64,000 nucleotides of DNA, taken from positions 25,704-89,703 of the forward strand of contig WRBC01000007.1 of assembly GCA_009779855.1 (NCBI GenBank). Direction: 5' to 3'. The number at the start of each line of letters is the position of its first letter. The first letter of the stretch is position 1. A program made the translations under genes and the position numbers. This DNA comes from Coriobacteriia bacterium (GTDB lineage: Bacteria > Actinomycetota > Coriobacteriia > WRKU01 > WQUG01). The notes beneath the pieces were generated by a model. The model saw nothing but the letters and a program-made list of their open reading frames with translations, was not told the origin of the DNA and did no database searches. This document shows positions 48,400 to 58,044 of the stretch, piece after piece.

Positions 48400-51243
48400 A
48401 TGTCTAAGGCCTACGATCCTAAGGCAATAGAAAAACCGATTTTCGATGCCTGGCAAAAGGGAGACTTCTTCGCGCAAAATCCAACTGCAGCAGAGCTGGC
48501 CGATTTGCATGAGGCAAACGGCTCTGATGCGGATGACCCTGTGTTAAATCCTTACGTTATCACCATTCCACCCCCTAATGTTACAGGCTCTCTTCACATG
48601 GGGCATGCGCTTAACAATACAATACAGGACGTGCTGATACGCAAGAATCGTATGGTGGGTAGACCAACCCGGTGGGTTGTGGGGACTGACCATGCTGGCA
48701 TTGCTACACAAAATAAAGTTGAGCAAAAATTGGCTAAGGAAGGACTTACCCGTTTTGATATTGGGCGCGAAGCCTTTATCGACAAGTGTTGGGAATGGCG
48801 CGCAGAGCACGGTAGTCAAATCATTAATCAGCTTAAAGCAATGGGCTGCTCCTGTGATTATGACAGGGAATGGTTCACCATGGACCCATCTTATCAGCGG
48901 GCTGTTCGTGAAGTCTTTGTTGACTGGTTTAATCAGGGGCTAGTTTACCGGGGAACACGTACCATCAATTGGTGTCCTCGTTGCACAACGGCTCTTTCTG
49001 ACATCGAAGTAGAGCATGAGGACAGACCAGGCAAACTCTATCATATTCGCTATCCCGTGGTTCCAGAGGGGTCAAATGCTGCTGACGTAGCTCTAACAGA
49101 GGACACTCAGTATATTGTTATTGCAACAACGCGACCAGAGACGATGCTGGGTGATGTTGCTGTAGCGGTCCATCCTAGCGATTCACGCTATGGTGAATTG
49201 GTTGGAAGGTCAGTACTGCTGCCATTAATGAATAGGTTCATCCCTGTGATTGCGGATGAGTATGTTGATCCAGATTTTGGTACAGGTGCATTAAAGATCA
49301 CTCCTGCTCATGATGCAAATGACTTTGAAGTTGGCGAACGTCACAATTTGCCACAGATAAATATCTTTGACAAAGAGGCCGTTGTAACCGAAGAGGGCGG
49401 CGTGTATGCTGGGCTTTCTAGGGAAGCTGCTCGTGAAAAGGTTGTAGCAGACCTTCAAAAGGACGGCTACCTTGTAGAAATTGAAGAACATCCCCATAAC
49501 GTAGGTGTGTGCTATCGCTGCTCAACAGCGATCGAACCCTGGTTGTCAGAGCAGTGGTTTGTAGACATGAAGCCTTTAGCAAAGCCTGCGATAGAGGTAG
49601 TGCGTGATGGCCAAGTATCTTTCCATCCAAAGCGCTGGGAGAATGTCTATTTTCACTGGATGGAAAACATTCGCGACTGGTGTATATCGCGCCAACTATG
49701 GTGGGGACACAGAATCCCTGTGTTCTACTGTGATAGCTGTGACTGGGTGGCTGCCTTAAAAGAGGATGTGACTACATGCCCGAAGTGTGCAGCTCCAGTT
49801 CGTCAAGATGAAGATGTGCTGGATACTTGGTTTAGTAGTCAGATTTGGCCCTTTGCTGTGTTGGATTGGCCGTCTAGTTCCCCCGCTGGAAACTTAGGTG
49901 ACTCTGCATGCAACGCTTCTAACGAGGGTGCCATCTGTATTCCCCAGAGCAGCAGAACAGATGCAGAGCTGCAGGTCAATTATCCAACAAATGCGCTTTC
50001 GACTGCTCCTGACATTTTGTTCCTATGGGTGGCCCGTATGGTCATGAGCGGTCTGTACTTCATGAAAGACAATCCTTCTAAAGATGCAGTGGAAAAAAGA
50101 GTTCCTTTTCATGACGTCATCATTCATCCAACGGTATTTAATAAAGAGGGAAGACGTATGTCCAAATCGTTGGGCACGGGTGTAGATCCTCTTGATTTAA
50201 TGGAGCACTATGGTGCAGACGGCATGCGCTTTGGGCTTATGTTGCAGGTAACGGGCGTTCAAGATATGAAGTTCGATGAAGATAAATTACTGTCATCGCG
50301 TAACTTTGCAAATAAAATATGGAATGCTGCCCGTTTTGTACTAATGAATTTAGATGAGGACTTTGCAGCTGTTGAAGGCAGCCCGCAATCTAAGGCACTT
50401 GCAGATAGGTGGATTCTTTCCAGGCTCGAAGGACTGTGTGAGCGTGTGACTGCTGGTATTGATAACTTCGAATTTGGTGAAGTCTCGCGTGACCTATATG
50501 GATTTTTCTGGAGCGAATTTTGTGATTGGTATATAGAACTTGCTAAAAGTCGCCTTAATGGCACTAATAAGGAAGAGCGTGAAGAGGCTCAACAAACCCT
50601 TGTATATGTATTAGATAATGCCTTGCGCTTACTTCATCCCGTTATGCCTTACGTCACAGAAGAGATTTGGCAAAAGCTTCCGATTAGTCGTAGTGCTAGC
50701 GAATCCTCGCTCATTGTTGCTCAGTGGCCCAAGGCAGGACTTCGCACGTATCGTGACCTTGAGGTCGAGCGTCGTATTGAAATGTTAAAAGCAGTGATAA
50801 CAGCACTGCGCTCAACGCGCGCTCGCTACGGATTGAGCCCTAAGACAGGGCTATCTGTTTCTGTAAAAGTTGGAAACAGTGCTGATAAACTTTTGCTGAA
50901 GGATTCGTCTGAGCAGATTGTTGCACTATCAAAAGCAGACTCTTTCGAGGTAGGTGCTACAGTAGTGAAGCCTGCTCAAAGCGCTTCTGTGGTAGCTGCC
51001 GGCCTCGAGATTTATGTGCATCTTGAAGGTATTGTAGATATTGAAGCTGAGAAGGCTCGCCTAAGTAAAGAACGTGACAAGGTCGCTAAAGACCTTGCAA
51101 AATTTGAGAAAAAGCTGTCTAACGAGGGGTTTTTAGCAAAAGCTGCGCCAGAGATTATCGAGAAGGATCGCTCAAAAGCAAGAGATTTGCGTGAGGCATT
51201 GGCAAAACTTGAAGGTCAGTTAGCGGAACAGAACTCGGCTTAG
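48400..51243 (+). CDS. valS: Valyl-tRNA synthetase
   Basis: PPPNVTGSLHMGHALN, GTDHAGIATQ, GRRMSKSLGTG (KMSKS-type), C-terminal coiled coil; ATG 48400 or upstream TTG 48355. Confidence 0.96.
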   Translation: MSKAYDPKAIEKPIFDAWQKGDFFAQNPTAAELADLHEANGSDADDPVLNPYVITIPPPNVTGSLHMGHALNNTIQDVLIRKNRMVGRPTRWVVGTDHAGIATQNKVEQKLAKEGLTRFDIGREAFIDKCWEWRAEHGSQIINQLKAMGCSCDYDREWFTMDPSYQRAVREVFVDWFNQGLVYRGTRTINWCPRCTTALSDIEVEHEDRPGKLYHIRYPVVPEGSNAADVALTEDTQYIVIATTRPETMLGDVAVAVHPSDSRYGELVGRSVLLPLMNRFIPVIADEYVDPDFGTGALKITPAHDANDFEVGERHNLPQINIFDKEAVVTEEGGVYAGLSREAAREKVVADLQKDGYLVEIEEHPHNVGVCYRCSTAIEPWLSEQWFVDMKPLAKPAIEVVRDGQVSFHPKRWENVYFHWMENIRDWCISRQLWWGHRIPVFYCDSCDWVAALKEDVTTCPKCAAPVRQDEDVLDTWFSSQIWPFAVLDWPSSSPAGNLGDSACNASNEGAICIPQSSRTDAELQVNYPTNALSTAPDILFLWVARMVMSGLYFMKDNPSKDAVEKRVPFHDVIIHPTVFNKEGRRMSKSLGTGVDPLDLMEHYGADGMRFGLMLQVTGVQDMKFDEDKLLSSRNFANKIWNAARFVLMNLDEDFAAVEGSPQSKALADRWILSRLEGLCERVTAGIDNFEFGEVSRDLYGFFWSEFCDWYIELAKSRLNGTNKEEREEAQQTLVYVLDNALRLLHPVMPYVTEEIWQKLPISRSASESSLIVAQWPKAGLRTYRDLEVERRIEMLKAVITALRSTRARYGLSPKTGLSVSVKVGNSADKLLLKDSSEQIVALSKADSFEVGATVVKPAQSASVVAAGLEIYVHLEGIVDIEAEKARLSKERDKVAKDLAKFEKKLSNEGFLAKAAPEIIEKDRSKARDLREALAKLEGQLAEQNSA

Positions 51244-51260
51244 GTGCTACTTTTTAACAT

Positions 51261-52517
51261 TTGGTGAAAATCATGTATCAAGACCCCGCGATAAATCCGT
51301 CACTGGAAAACATGAAAGAGGCCTGTGCAGCAGCAGGTCATCCTGAACGTGCGTATAGCATCATCCAAATTACAGGTACAAACGGAAAGACTTCAACAGC
51401 ACGTATCATCGAGCAATTGCTAATCGCAGAAGGAGTGAAAACGGGTCTGTACACTAGCCCCTCTCTAAACTGCGAGACAGAACGCATTCGTGTTGACGGA
51501 ACAGACATAAGCGCAGATGACCTTGCCCATGCACGCATTGCTGCACGCAAGGCCGCAGCAAGTGTAGATTTGCGCCTTAGTGACTTTGAAGAGATGACCC
51601 TAGCAATGTTTATCCATTTTCGTAATCAGCAGATAGACTTTGCTGTTGTTGAGGTTGGCATGGGGGGAAGATGGGATGCCACGAGCGCAGCTGACCCAGC
51701 AGTAGCAGTTATAACTGCAGTTGGACTAGACCATCAAGAGTTTTTGGGTGATACGGTAGAGGAAATTGCCTTCGACAAATCGCACATTATTAAGCCTGGG
51801 GCAAGTGTGGTACTGGGTCAGAGTCTCTTTAGCGAACATGCCCCCCATATCGCTGATGTGTTTATGGCGCGCGCAAAGAAGTTCGGTCTTTATCCGCGTG
51901 TTGTAGACGATATGGCATATCAAATGTATCGCTCCTCTGCTCTATTAACAGGGTTTAGTGTTAATACATTGCATCAGAATTATACTGACCTGCAGGTGGC
52001 AGCTCCTAGCTATCAGGCAAGTAATGCAGCGACGGCGCTTTTTGCGACAGAGGCAGCTCTTGGGCGAGCCCTTGATCCAGAGAAAGCGCGTAGCGCCATA
52101 GCTCGAACAGTGTTTCCAGGGCGCTTTGAGGTTGTGCGAAGGGACCCACTCCTCATTTTCGACGGTGGCCATAATCCAGCTGCTGCGAGTATTTTGGCAG
52201 ACCTAATTCGTGAGGCAACTGACGAAGAGTTAGCGGGAGAGAAACCCATCATTATCCTTGGAGTTTTAGCGGATAAAGATGTAAAGAGTATGATTCGAGT
52301 TCTTGCACCTGTTGCTGATAGTTTTATGACCATAGAACCTCTTAGTCCACGAGCCATTTCTGCCGAGCATCTTGCGGTATTGGTTGAACAGGTGACTGAC
52401 AAGTCGTGTGTGGCTATGGATGGCCTTTGTCAGGCCTTAAACACAACAGGAAAACAACCAGTGATTGTGACGGGAAGCCTTTCTCTCTATCCTTTGTTAC
52501 AATCAATAAGTCTGTGA
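51261..52517 (+). CDS. folC: Folylpolyglutamate synthase / dihydrofolate synthase
   Basis: IQITGTNGKTSTARIIEQLLIAEGVKTGLYTSPSL, VVEVGMGGRWDATSA, FDGGHNPAAASIL. Confidence 0.92.
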   Translation: MVKIMYQDPAINPSLENMKEACAAAGHPERAYSIIQITGTNGKTSTARIIEQLLIAEGVKTGLYTSPSLNCETERIRVDGTDISADDLAHARIAARKAAASVDLRLSDFEEMTLAMFIHFRNQQIDFAVVEVGMGGRWDATSAADPAVAVITAVGLDHQEFLGDTVEEIAFDKSHIIKPGASVVLGQSLFSEHAPHIADVFMARAKKFGLYPRVVDDMAYQMYRSSALLTGFSVNTLHQNYTDLQVAAPSYQASNAATALFATEAALGRALDPEKARSAIARTVFPGRFEVVRRDPLLIFDGGHNPAAASILADLIREATDEELAGEKPIIILGVLADKDVKSMIRVLAPVADSFMTIEPLSPRAISAEHLAVLVEQVTDKSCVAMDGLCQALNTTGKQPVIVTGSLSLYPLLQSISL

Positions 52518-52602
52518 TAGTGACAAGTGGCTACAAGTAGTCGTTTGTTATGTATCACCTGGAGTAAGCGGCACGTACGTCCTATTAAAGGAGCAAGGTA
52601 AC

Positions 52603-53511
52603 ATGGATTTATTCGGCGAATTGCTAGACCCGATTATTAACAGCCCGATTGTTCAGGCGATATCACTAGGCTTAGGTGTAATAACCTTTGCCTTAGCGAT
52701 TGCGCTGGTGTTCTGGATTTTCCGTGATGCACGTCGTCGTGGATCACTTTCTATTATGTGGGGCCTATTTGGTGCCGCAGCCTTAATTGCTGGTGTTTTC
52801 ATTGGCTTTACACAGGCTGACTGGGGTTTCATCGCCGTTGGTGGCGCTTCCCTCATACTGGTCTTGATTGTCTTGATTGTCTATAGCTTCCTGCGTCCAG
52901 CAGATTTTGCGGCAGACGCACAAGAGCGCGAACTTTCGCAGCGTTTGCTAGAGGCAGAACTTGAGACTCATGCTTGTCCCAGTTGTGGTGGTGGTATAGA
53001 GGTAGACTTCCTTATCTGCCCTAGCTGTAACGTGACCTTGCGTCGCCCCTGTGATTATTGTGCGCGTCCCATTAAGACGACCTGGACGGTCTGTCCGTAC
53101 TGTCGTGCAAATAAGGGGCAGGCAGAAACGCGTGCAGCAGCAAAAGCACCTGCAAGAAAGCCAAGCAGAAAACCTGCGGAAAAGAGTGACAATTCTGCAG
53201 ATCTCAAAAGTTCAGCGCCCGTTCATGACGAGGTTGCAGAAGACGATGACGTAGATTTTGATACGCCGAAGAGGGCTAGTTCACCACGAAGCTCGTCTGC
53301 AGGTAGCAGATCTTCTGGCGCTAGTGCCACTAGATCTTCAGAGAGCGGGCGTAGTTCACGTGCCTCCTCTGGTGGTGGGCGCAGCAGTGGTTCAGGTGCT
53401 AGCGACAGGGGACGTACTTCTGCTGCGGGAAGCCCTAGTGGTAGTGGACGTTCTCGTACCTCTACGGGTACGAGTAGCAGCAGGTCATCCTCCTCAACCT
53501 TTAAAGACTAG
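52603..53511 (+). CDS. Membrane protein with double zinc ribbon and Ser/Arg/Gly-rich C-terminal tail
   Basis: Three TMs; ACPSCGGGIEVDFLICPSCNVTLRRPCDYCARPIKTTWTVCPYC; tail SSPRSSSAGSRSSGASATRSSESGRSSRASSGGGRSSG. Confidence 0.75.
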   Translation: MDLFGELLDPIINSPIVQAISLGLGVITFALAIALVFWIFRDARRRGSLSIMWGLFGAAALIAGVFIGFTQADWGFIAVGGASLILVLIVLIVYSFLRPADFAADAQERELSQRLLEAELETHACPSCGGGIEVDFLICPSCNVTLRRPCDYCARPIKTTWTVCPYCRANKGQAETRAAAKAPARKPSRKPAEKSDNSADLKSSAPVHDEVAEDDDVDFDTPKRASSPRSSSAGSRSSGASATRSSESGRSSRASSGGGRSSGSGASDRGRTSAAGSPSGSGRSRTSTGTSSSRSSSSTFKD

Positions 53512-53522
53512 GGAGCCTTTTC

Positions 53523-55346
53523 ATGGCACGCAATCCAAAGCGCTTTCCGCTTGACGTAATTCGTCATTCAACAGCGCATCTTATGGCTGCAGCAATTAAA
53601 GAGCTCTATCCGGGTACCGTGTTTGGAATTGGTCCATCGATTGATGATGGCTTTTATTACGATATGCAACTGCATCAGGCTAATGGTGAATCAGTCTCCT
53701 TAAGTCCCGATGACTTGGACAGTATTGATGCAAAAATGCGTGAATTGGTAGCAGAAGATCTTCCCTTCGAAGAAAAGGAATTATCTAAGGGTGAAGCTCG
53801 CACACTTTTTGCCGATCAACCCTTTAAGCTAGAGCTTATTGACGAACTGCCAGATGACGAGGCACTTACTGTATATACCTGCGGAAACTTTACCGATCTC
53901 TGCCGAGGCCCGCATCTACCAAGCACAGGCTACATTAAATATTTTAAGCTTATGAAGCTTGCAGGTGCCTATTGGCGGAGTGATAGTGGCAGACCCATGC
54001 TGCAGCGCATCTACGGAACTTCATGGCAAAAAGCAGGTCAGCTGACTTCCTACTTAGAGATGCTCGAAGAGGCTGAAAAGCGCGATCATCGTAGATTGGG
54101 TAAAGAGTTAGACCTCTTCAGTTTTAGTGAGTTAGGTGGTGCAGGCTTCCCCCTGTATCATCCAAAGGGTGCGCGTGTATTGCAAATATTGCAGGATTGG
54201 CTACGCGATGAACTTTACAAGCGCGATTACGTAGAGGCTCGTACCCCCCATATGTACCGTACTGAAATGTGGAAGATGTCAGGGCATTTCGACAATTACA
54301 AAGACGACATGTACTTTGTTGATGTTGCTGCAAATGTCGATGTTGTGACAGATTCAGAGAGTAGTGCTCCATCGGGGGACGGTGTTTCATCAGAGAAGGG
54401 TCAGGACAGCCAAAGTCAAGAGTTTGCTATTAAGCCCATGAATTGTCCGGGACACATGCTTATTTACGCTGCAAACCTGCATAGTTATCGTGATTTGCCT
54501 GTTCGCATGTTTGAATTTGGAACAGTGTACCGTCACGAATTGTCAGGGGTAGCGCATGGTCTTATGCGTGCACGTGGTTTCACGCAAGACGATGCACATA
54601 TTTTCTGTCGCCCTGATCAGGTAAACGATGAAGTTCTTCGCTGTCTAGAGCTTGTTGACTATGTCATGAGCACCTTCGGTTTTGAATACACGGCAGAATT
54701 GTCTACGCGTCCAGAAAAGTCTATGGGTAGCGATGAGACTTGGGAGTTGACTACCCGTGCGCTAGAAGACTCTCTAAAAGAATACGGCATAGAGTATGCC
54801 GTAAGCGAAGGCGACGGAGCCTTTTATGGTCCAAAGATTGACATCCACTTACGTGATGCTCTTGGTCGTACCTGGCAATGTTCGACAATCCAATTTGATG
54901 CTTTGCTCCCAGAGCGCTTCAATTTAGAATACCGTACTGCAGATAATAAGGCAGAGCGTCCGCTCATGTTACACCGTGCCATACTGGGAAGCATGGAGCG
55001 CTTTTTCGGCATTCTACTAGAACATTATGGCGGAGCACTTCCTTCGTGGCTAGCTCCCACGCAGGCGACGCTAATCCCTATTAATGACGAAATGATTTCT
55101 TATGCGCAGGATATTCAAGCCCGGTTGGCAACAGCAGGATTTCGTATTGAAATTGATGAAGCTTCTGCCCCTATGAAGGCAAAGATAGCTAAGGCTCAAC
55201 AACAAAAGATTCCCTATATGTTGGTAGTGGGCAAAAAAGAAGCAGAATCCGGCCAGGTAGCACTGCGCCACCGTACAGAGGGCGACCTTGGTGCCATGAC
55301 CGTGGAAGACTTCATTGCACGCCTAGAGTCTGAAAGTCCGTCATAA
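53523..55346 (+). CDS. thrS: Threonyl-tRNA synthetase lacking the N-terminal TGS domain
   Basis: Begins directly at the editing/SAD domain (IRHSTAHLMAAAIKELYPGTVFGIGPSIDDGFYYD); IKPMNCPGHMLIYA, HRAILGSMERFFGILLEHYGG. Confidence 0.95.
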   Translation: MARNPKRFPLDVIRHSTAHLMAAAIKELYPGTVFGIGPSIDDGFYYDMQLHQANGESVSLSPDDLDSIDAKMRELVAEDLPFEEKELSKGEARTLFADQPFKLELIDELPDDEALTVYTCGNFTDLCRGPHLPSTGYIKYFKLMKLAGAYWRSDSGRPMLQRIYGTSWQKAGQLTSYLEMLEEAEKRDHRRLGKELDLFSFSELGGAGFPLYHPKGARVLQILQDWLRDELYKRDYVEARTPHMYRTEMWKMSGHFDNYKDDMYFVDVAANVDVVTDSESSAPSGDGVSSEKGQDSQSQEFAIKPMNCPGHMLIYAANLHSYRDLPVRMFEFGTVYRHELSGVAHGLMRARGFTQDDAHIFCRPDQVNDEVLRCLELVDYVMSTFGFEYTAELSTRPEKSMGSDETWELTTRALEDSLKEYGIEYAVSEGDGAFYGPKIDIHLRDALGRTWQCSTIQFDALLPERFNLEYRTADNKAERPLMLHRAILGSMERFFGILLEHYGGALPSWLAPTQATLIPINDEMISYAQDIQARLATAGFRIEIDEASAPMKAKIAKAQQQKIPYMLVVGKKEAESGQVALRHRTEGDLGAMTVEDFIARLESESPS

Positions 55347-55576
55347 CCACTAGTTTAGATAGCAAGCCAGGGTTATGGGACCATTGACGGTCAGGATTCA
55401 AACTGCTACCATTATCAAGCTTGAAAGTGAGGGTGTCTTTCTGTAAGTGAATCTCATTCCTCCACCTTCTGGTCTGTTGCCTTCTTTTTGAAGGCACCGG
55501 GACTTGTAGGTTCGACTTTTTGAATGGACGTAGATGATGCATAGCCACAATAGGGCTTGCGCAGCTACTTTGTATT

Positions 55577-55606
55577 CCCGTCGGATCTACTCCGGCGGGT
55601 TTTTTT
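55577..55606 (+). terminator. Terminator/attenuator hairpin upstream of infC
   Basis: CCCGTCGGATCTACTCCGGCGGG followed by T7. Confidence 0.8.
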
Positions 55607-55697
55607 GTTGACTATGTCTGCATGACGCCCGTTAGGATGACTGCTTTGCATCATCCGTTTTATGTTTGTGTTGTCTAGCTTTGAGAGGTGACTAGAG

Positions 55698-56273
55698 ATA
55701 AGTAGCGAATACAGAGTAAATGAAGAGGTCCCCAAGGGACGCTGTCGTCTTATTGCTGCTGATGGTGAGCAGCTGGGCATTTTTGATGTGCGTGACGCTT
55801 TGCGCAAGGCCGATGACGAAGGCTATGACCTTGTAGAGATTGCTCCGCAAGCAGATCCTCCTGTATGCAAAATCATGGACTATGGCAAGTTTCGCTATGA
55901 ACAGTCCATGAAGGCAAAGGCTGCTCGCAAGCATCAGCAAAAAATTGAAGTCAAGGAAATGAAATTCCGTCCGAAGGTTGATATCCATGACTACAACACG
56001 AAGAAAAAGCACATTTTGCGCTTCCTTGATGCGGGAGCAAAGGTAAAAGTTACCATCATGTTCCGCGGCCGTGAGATGGCTCATCCAGAACTAGGTTTGA
56101 ACATCTTAGTTCGCTTGGCTGAGGAACTGGAAGATTTGGCAGTAATTGAAAACCAGCCAAAACTTGAAGGGCGAAACATGCATATGTTGATTTCGCCACT
56201 GAAGAAAAAACCAGAAAAGTCAGCGAAGGCTGACGATGATTCAGATACAGACAAAGATAGCAAGGAAGGATAA
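55698..56273 (+). CDS. infC: Translation initiation factor IF-3, apparent ATA start codon
   Basis: Frame upstream of the track ORF reads ATA-SSEYRVNEEVPKGRCRLIAADGEQLGIFDVRDALRKADDEGYDLVEIAP; in-frame stop at 55689-55691 leaves no ATG/GTG/TTG before the conserved N-terminus; GAGAGGTG SD at 55683-55690. Confidence 0.88.
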   Translation: MSSEYRVNEEVPKGRCRLIAADGEQLGIFDVRDALRKADDEGYDLVEIAPQADPPVCKIMDYGKFRYEQSMKAKAARKHQQKIEVKEMKFRPKVDIHDYNTKKKHILRFLDAGAKVKVTIMFRGREMAHPELGLNILVRLAEELEDLAVIENQPKLEGRNMHMLISPLKKKPEKSAKADDDSDTDKDSKEG

Positions 56274-56280
56274 GTTAAAC

Positions 56281-56478
56281 ATGCCTAAACAAAAAACTCA
56301 CAAAGGCACTGCCAAGCGCATTCGTGTAACAAGCACAGGCAAGCTTATGCGCGGTAAGGCTTTTACCAGTCACATGATGGTGGGAAAAAGTCCAAAGCGT
56401 AAGCGTAATTTCCGTCAGGATGGACACGTGTCAGAGGCTGACAGCAAAATGATTAATAAGAAACTAGGTCTCGGTTAA
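56281..56478 (+). CDS. rpmI: Ribosomal protein bL35
   Basis: MPKQKTHKGTAKRIRVTSTGKLMRGKAFTSHMM; start inside the 56236 ORF. Confidence 0.96.
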   Translation: MPKQKTHKGTAKRIRVTSTGKLMRGKAFTSHMMVGKSPKRKRNFRQDGHVSEADSKMINKKLGLG

Positions 56479-56513
56479 GCTACCGTGCTTTTATCTAAGA
56501 AGGAGAGTGGATT

Positions 56514-56876
56514 ATGCCCCGCGTAAAAAGAGCGGTACATGCTCAGAAGAAACGTCGCGCAGTTCTAAAACAGGCTAAAGGTTACTACGGCGGAAAAAGT
56601 CGTAGCTATAAGGCTGCAAAAGAGCAAGTACAGCACTCATTGCAGTACCAATATCGTGACCGTCGCAACAAGAAGCGTGATATCCGTCGTCTGTGGATTA
56701 CTCGCATTAATGCGGCTGCAAGACAGAACGACATGTCCTATTCACGCTTTATGAATGGACTTAAGGTTGCTGGTGTGGAACTGGACCGTAAGGTTCTTGC
56801 AGACATGGCAGTGCATGACAGTGCAGGGTTTGCACAACTTGTAGAGGTAGCAAAGGGTGCCCTAGAGGCTGCGTAA
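56514..56876 (+). CDS. rplT: Ribosomal protein bL20
   Basis: [39 protein letters not shown]. Confidence 0.97.
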   Translation: MPRVKRAVHAQKKRRAVLKQAKGYYGGKSRSYKAAKEQVQHSLQYQYRDRRNKKRDIRRLWITRINAAARQNDMSYSRFMNGLKVAGVELDRKVLADMAVHDSAGFAQLVEVAKGALEAA

Positions 56877-56895
56877 GTTCTACTCCAAATGTTTT

Positions 56896-56933
56896 CGTCG
56901 CCCCGTGCTGTGTGCGGGGCATCGACATTTTTT
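56896..56933 (+). terminator. Rho-independent terminator after rplT
   Basis: GTCGCCCCGTGCTGTGTGCGGGGCATCGAC followed by ATTTTTT. Confidence 0.85.
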
Positions 56934-56970
56934 AAGCGTATGTTCATTTTCAAACTGAAAGTTTAGGTCT

Positions 56971-58032
56971 ATGTCTACACTGGATGAAATAGAACGATTA
57001 AAAGAGCAAATTCAGGAAAAGATTGGGCATGCTCCGACTCTCGATGTGCTGGATAAAGAGCGCGTTGACCTACTAGGACGCAAAGGTGCGCTTACTGCAT
57101 TACTGCGCGGATTAGGTAATCTGGACCCAGAAGAGCGCGCTGTTATTGGCAAGGCTGCAAACGAAATACGTGCAGCTGCAGAAGCCCTGCTTGAAGAACG
57201 TAAGGGTGAATTGTCTGCACAGGCGCTAGATCAAAAACTTGCTGCAGGAAGACTAGATGTTACTTTACCTGGACGTGTAACACCTTTGGGCGCACAACAT
57301 CTAATTAGTCGTATCCGTGACGAAATTATTGATGTTTTCGCAGGAATTGGCTATTCTGTGGCAGAAGGCCCAGAGGTAGAGCTAGAATTTTTCAACTTCA
57401 CGGCACTTAATCACAGCATACAGCATCCAGCGCGTAGCGCTAGTGACACCTTTTATTTGCATGATCTTAGCGGGGATACGCATGCTGGCTCAGAGCCCAG
57501 TGAGGTCGTTTTGCGCACACATACAAGCCCCGTGCAGGTACGTACCATGCAGCACGAGGAGCCTCCTATCTATATTCTTGCTCCAGGAAAAGTGTATCGC
57601 CGCGATGCAGCTGATCCTACACATCTGCCTCAATTCACGCAGATGGAAGGCTTAGTAGTTGATCGTGATATTACCTTTGCTGATTTGCGCGGAACCCTGG
57701 ATTACTTCGTTAAAGAGATGTTTGGTAAAGATCGCAAGACACGCTTTCGCCCGCATTTCTTTCCCTTTACTGAACCCAGTGCAGAAGTAGACGTCAGTTG
57801 CGGCATCTGTGATGGCAGCGGCTGTCGCTTCTGTGGAAATGCGGGCTGGATTGAAATCTTGGGATGCGGCATGGTAGATCCAGAGGTCTTCAAGCACTCA
57901 GGAATTGATCCGAATGTATATACGGGCTTTGCCTTTGGTATGGGCGTTGATCGTATCGCGGCGTTACGTTATGACATTCCTGACATTCGTATATTGATTG
58001 ATGGAGACATGCGTTTCTTGCGCCAATTTTAA
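56971..58032 (+). CDS. pheS: Phenylalanyl-tRNA synthetase alpha subunit
   Basis: VAEGPEVELEFFNFTALNHSIQHPARSASDTFYL, RFRPHFFPFTEPSAEVDVSC, GFAFGMGVDRIAALRY. Confidence 0.96.
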   Translation: MSTLDEIERLKEQIQEKIGHAPTLDVLDKERVDLLGRKGALTALLRGLGNLDPEERAVIGKAANEIRAAAEALLEERKGELSAQALDQKLAAGRLDVTLPGRVTPLGAQHLISRIRDEIIDVFAGIGYSVAEGPEVELEFFNFTALNHSIQHPARSASDTFYLHDLSGDTHAGSEPSEVVLRTHTSPVQVRTMQHEEPPIYILAPGKVYRRDAADPTHLPQFTQMEGLVVDRDITFADLRGTLDYFVKEMFGKDRKTRFRPHFFPFTEPSAEVDVSCGICDGSGCRFCGNAGWIEILGCGMVDPEVFKHSGIDPNVYTGFAFGMGVDRIAALRYDIPDIRILIDGDMRFLRQF

Positions 58033-58044
58033 AGAAGAATGACT

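Noticed and set aside
55788-56273. infC as called in the ORF track (start at 55788)
   Set aside because: Would delete the conserved IF3 N-terminal ~30 residues that are clearly encoded upstream in the same frame.
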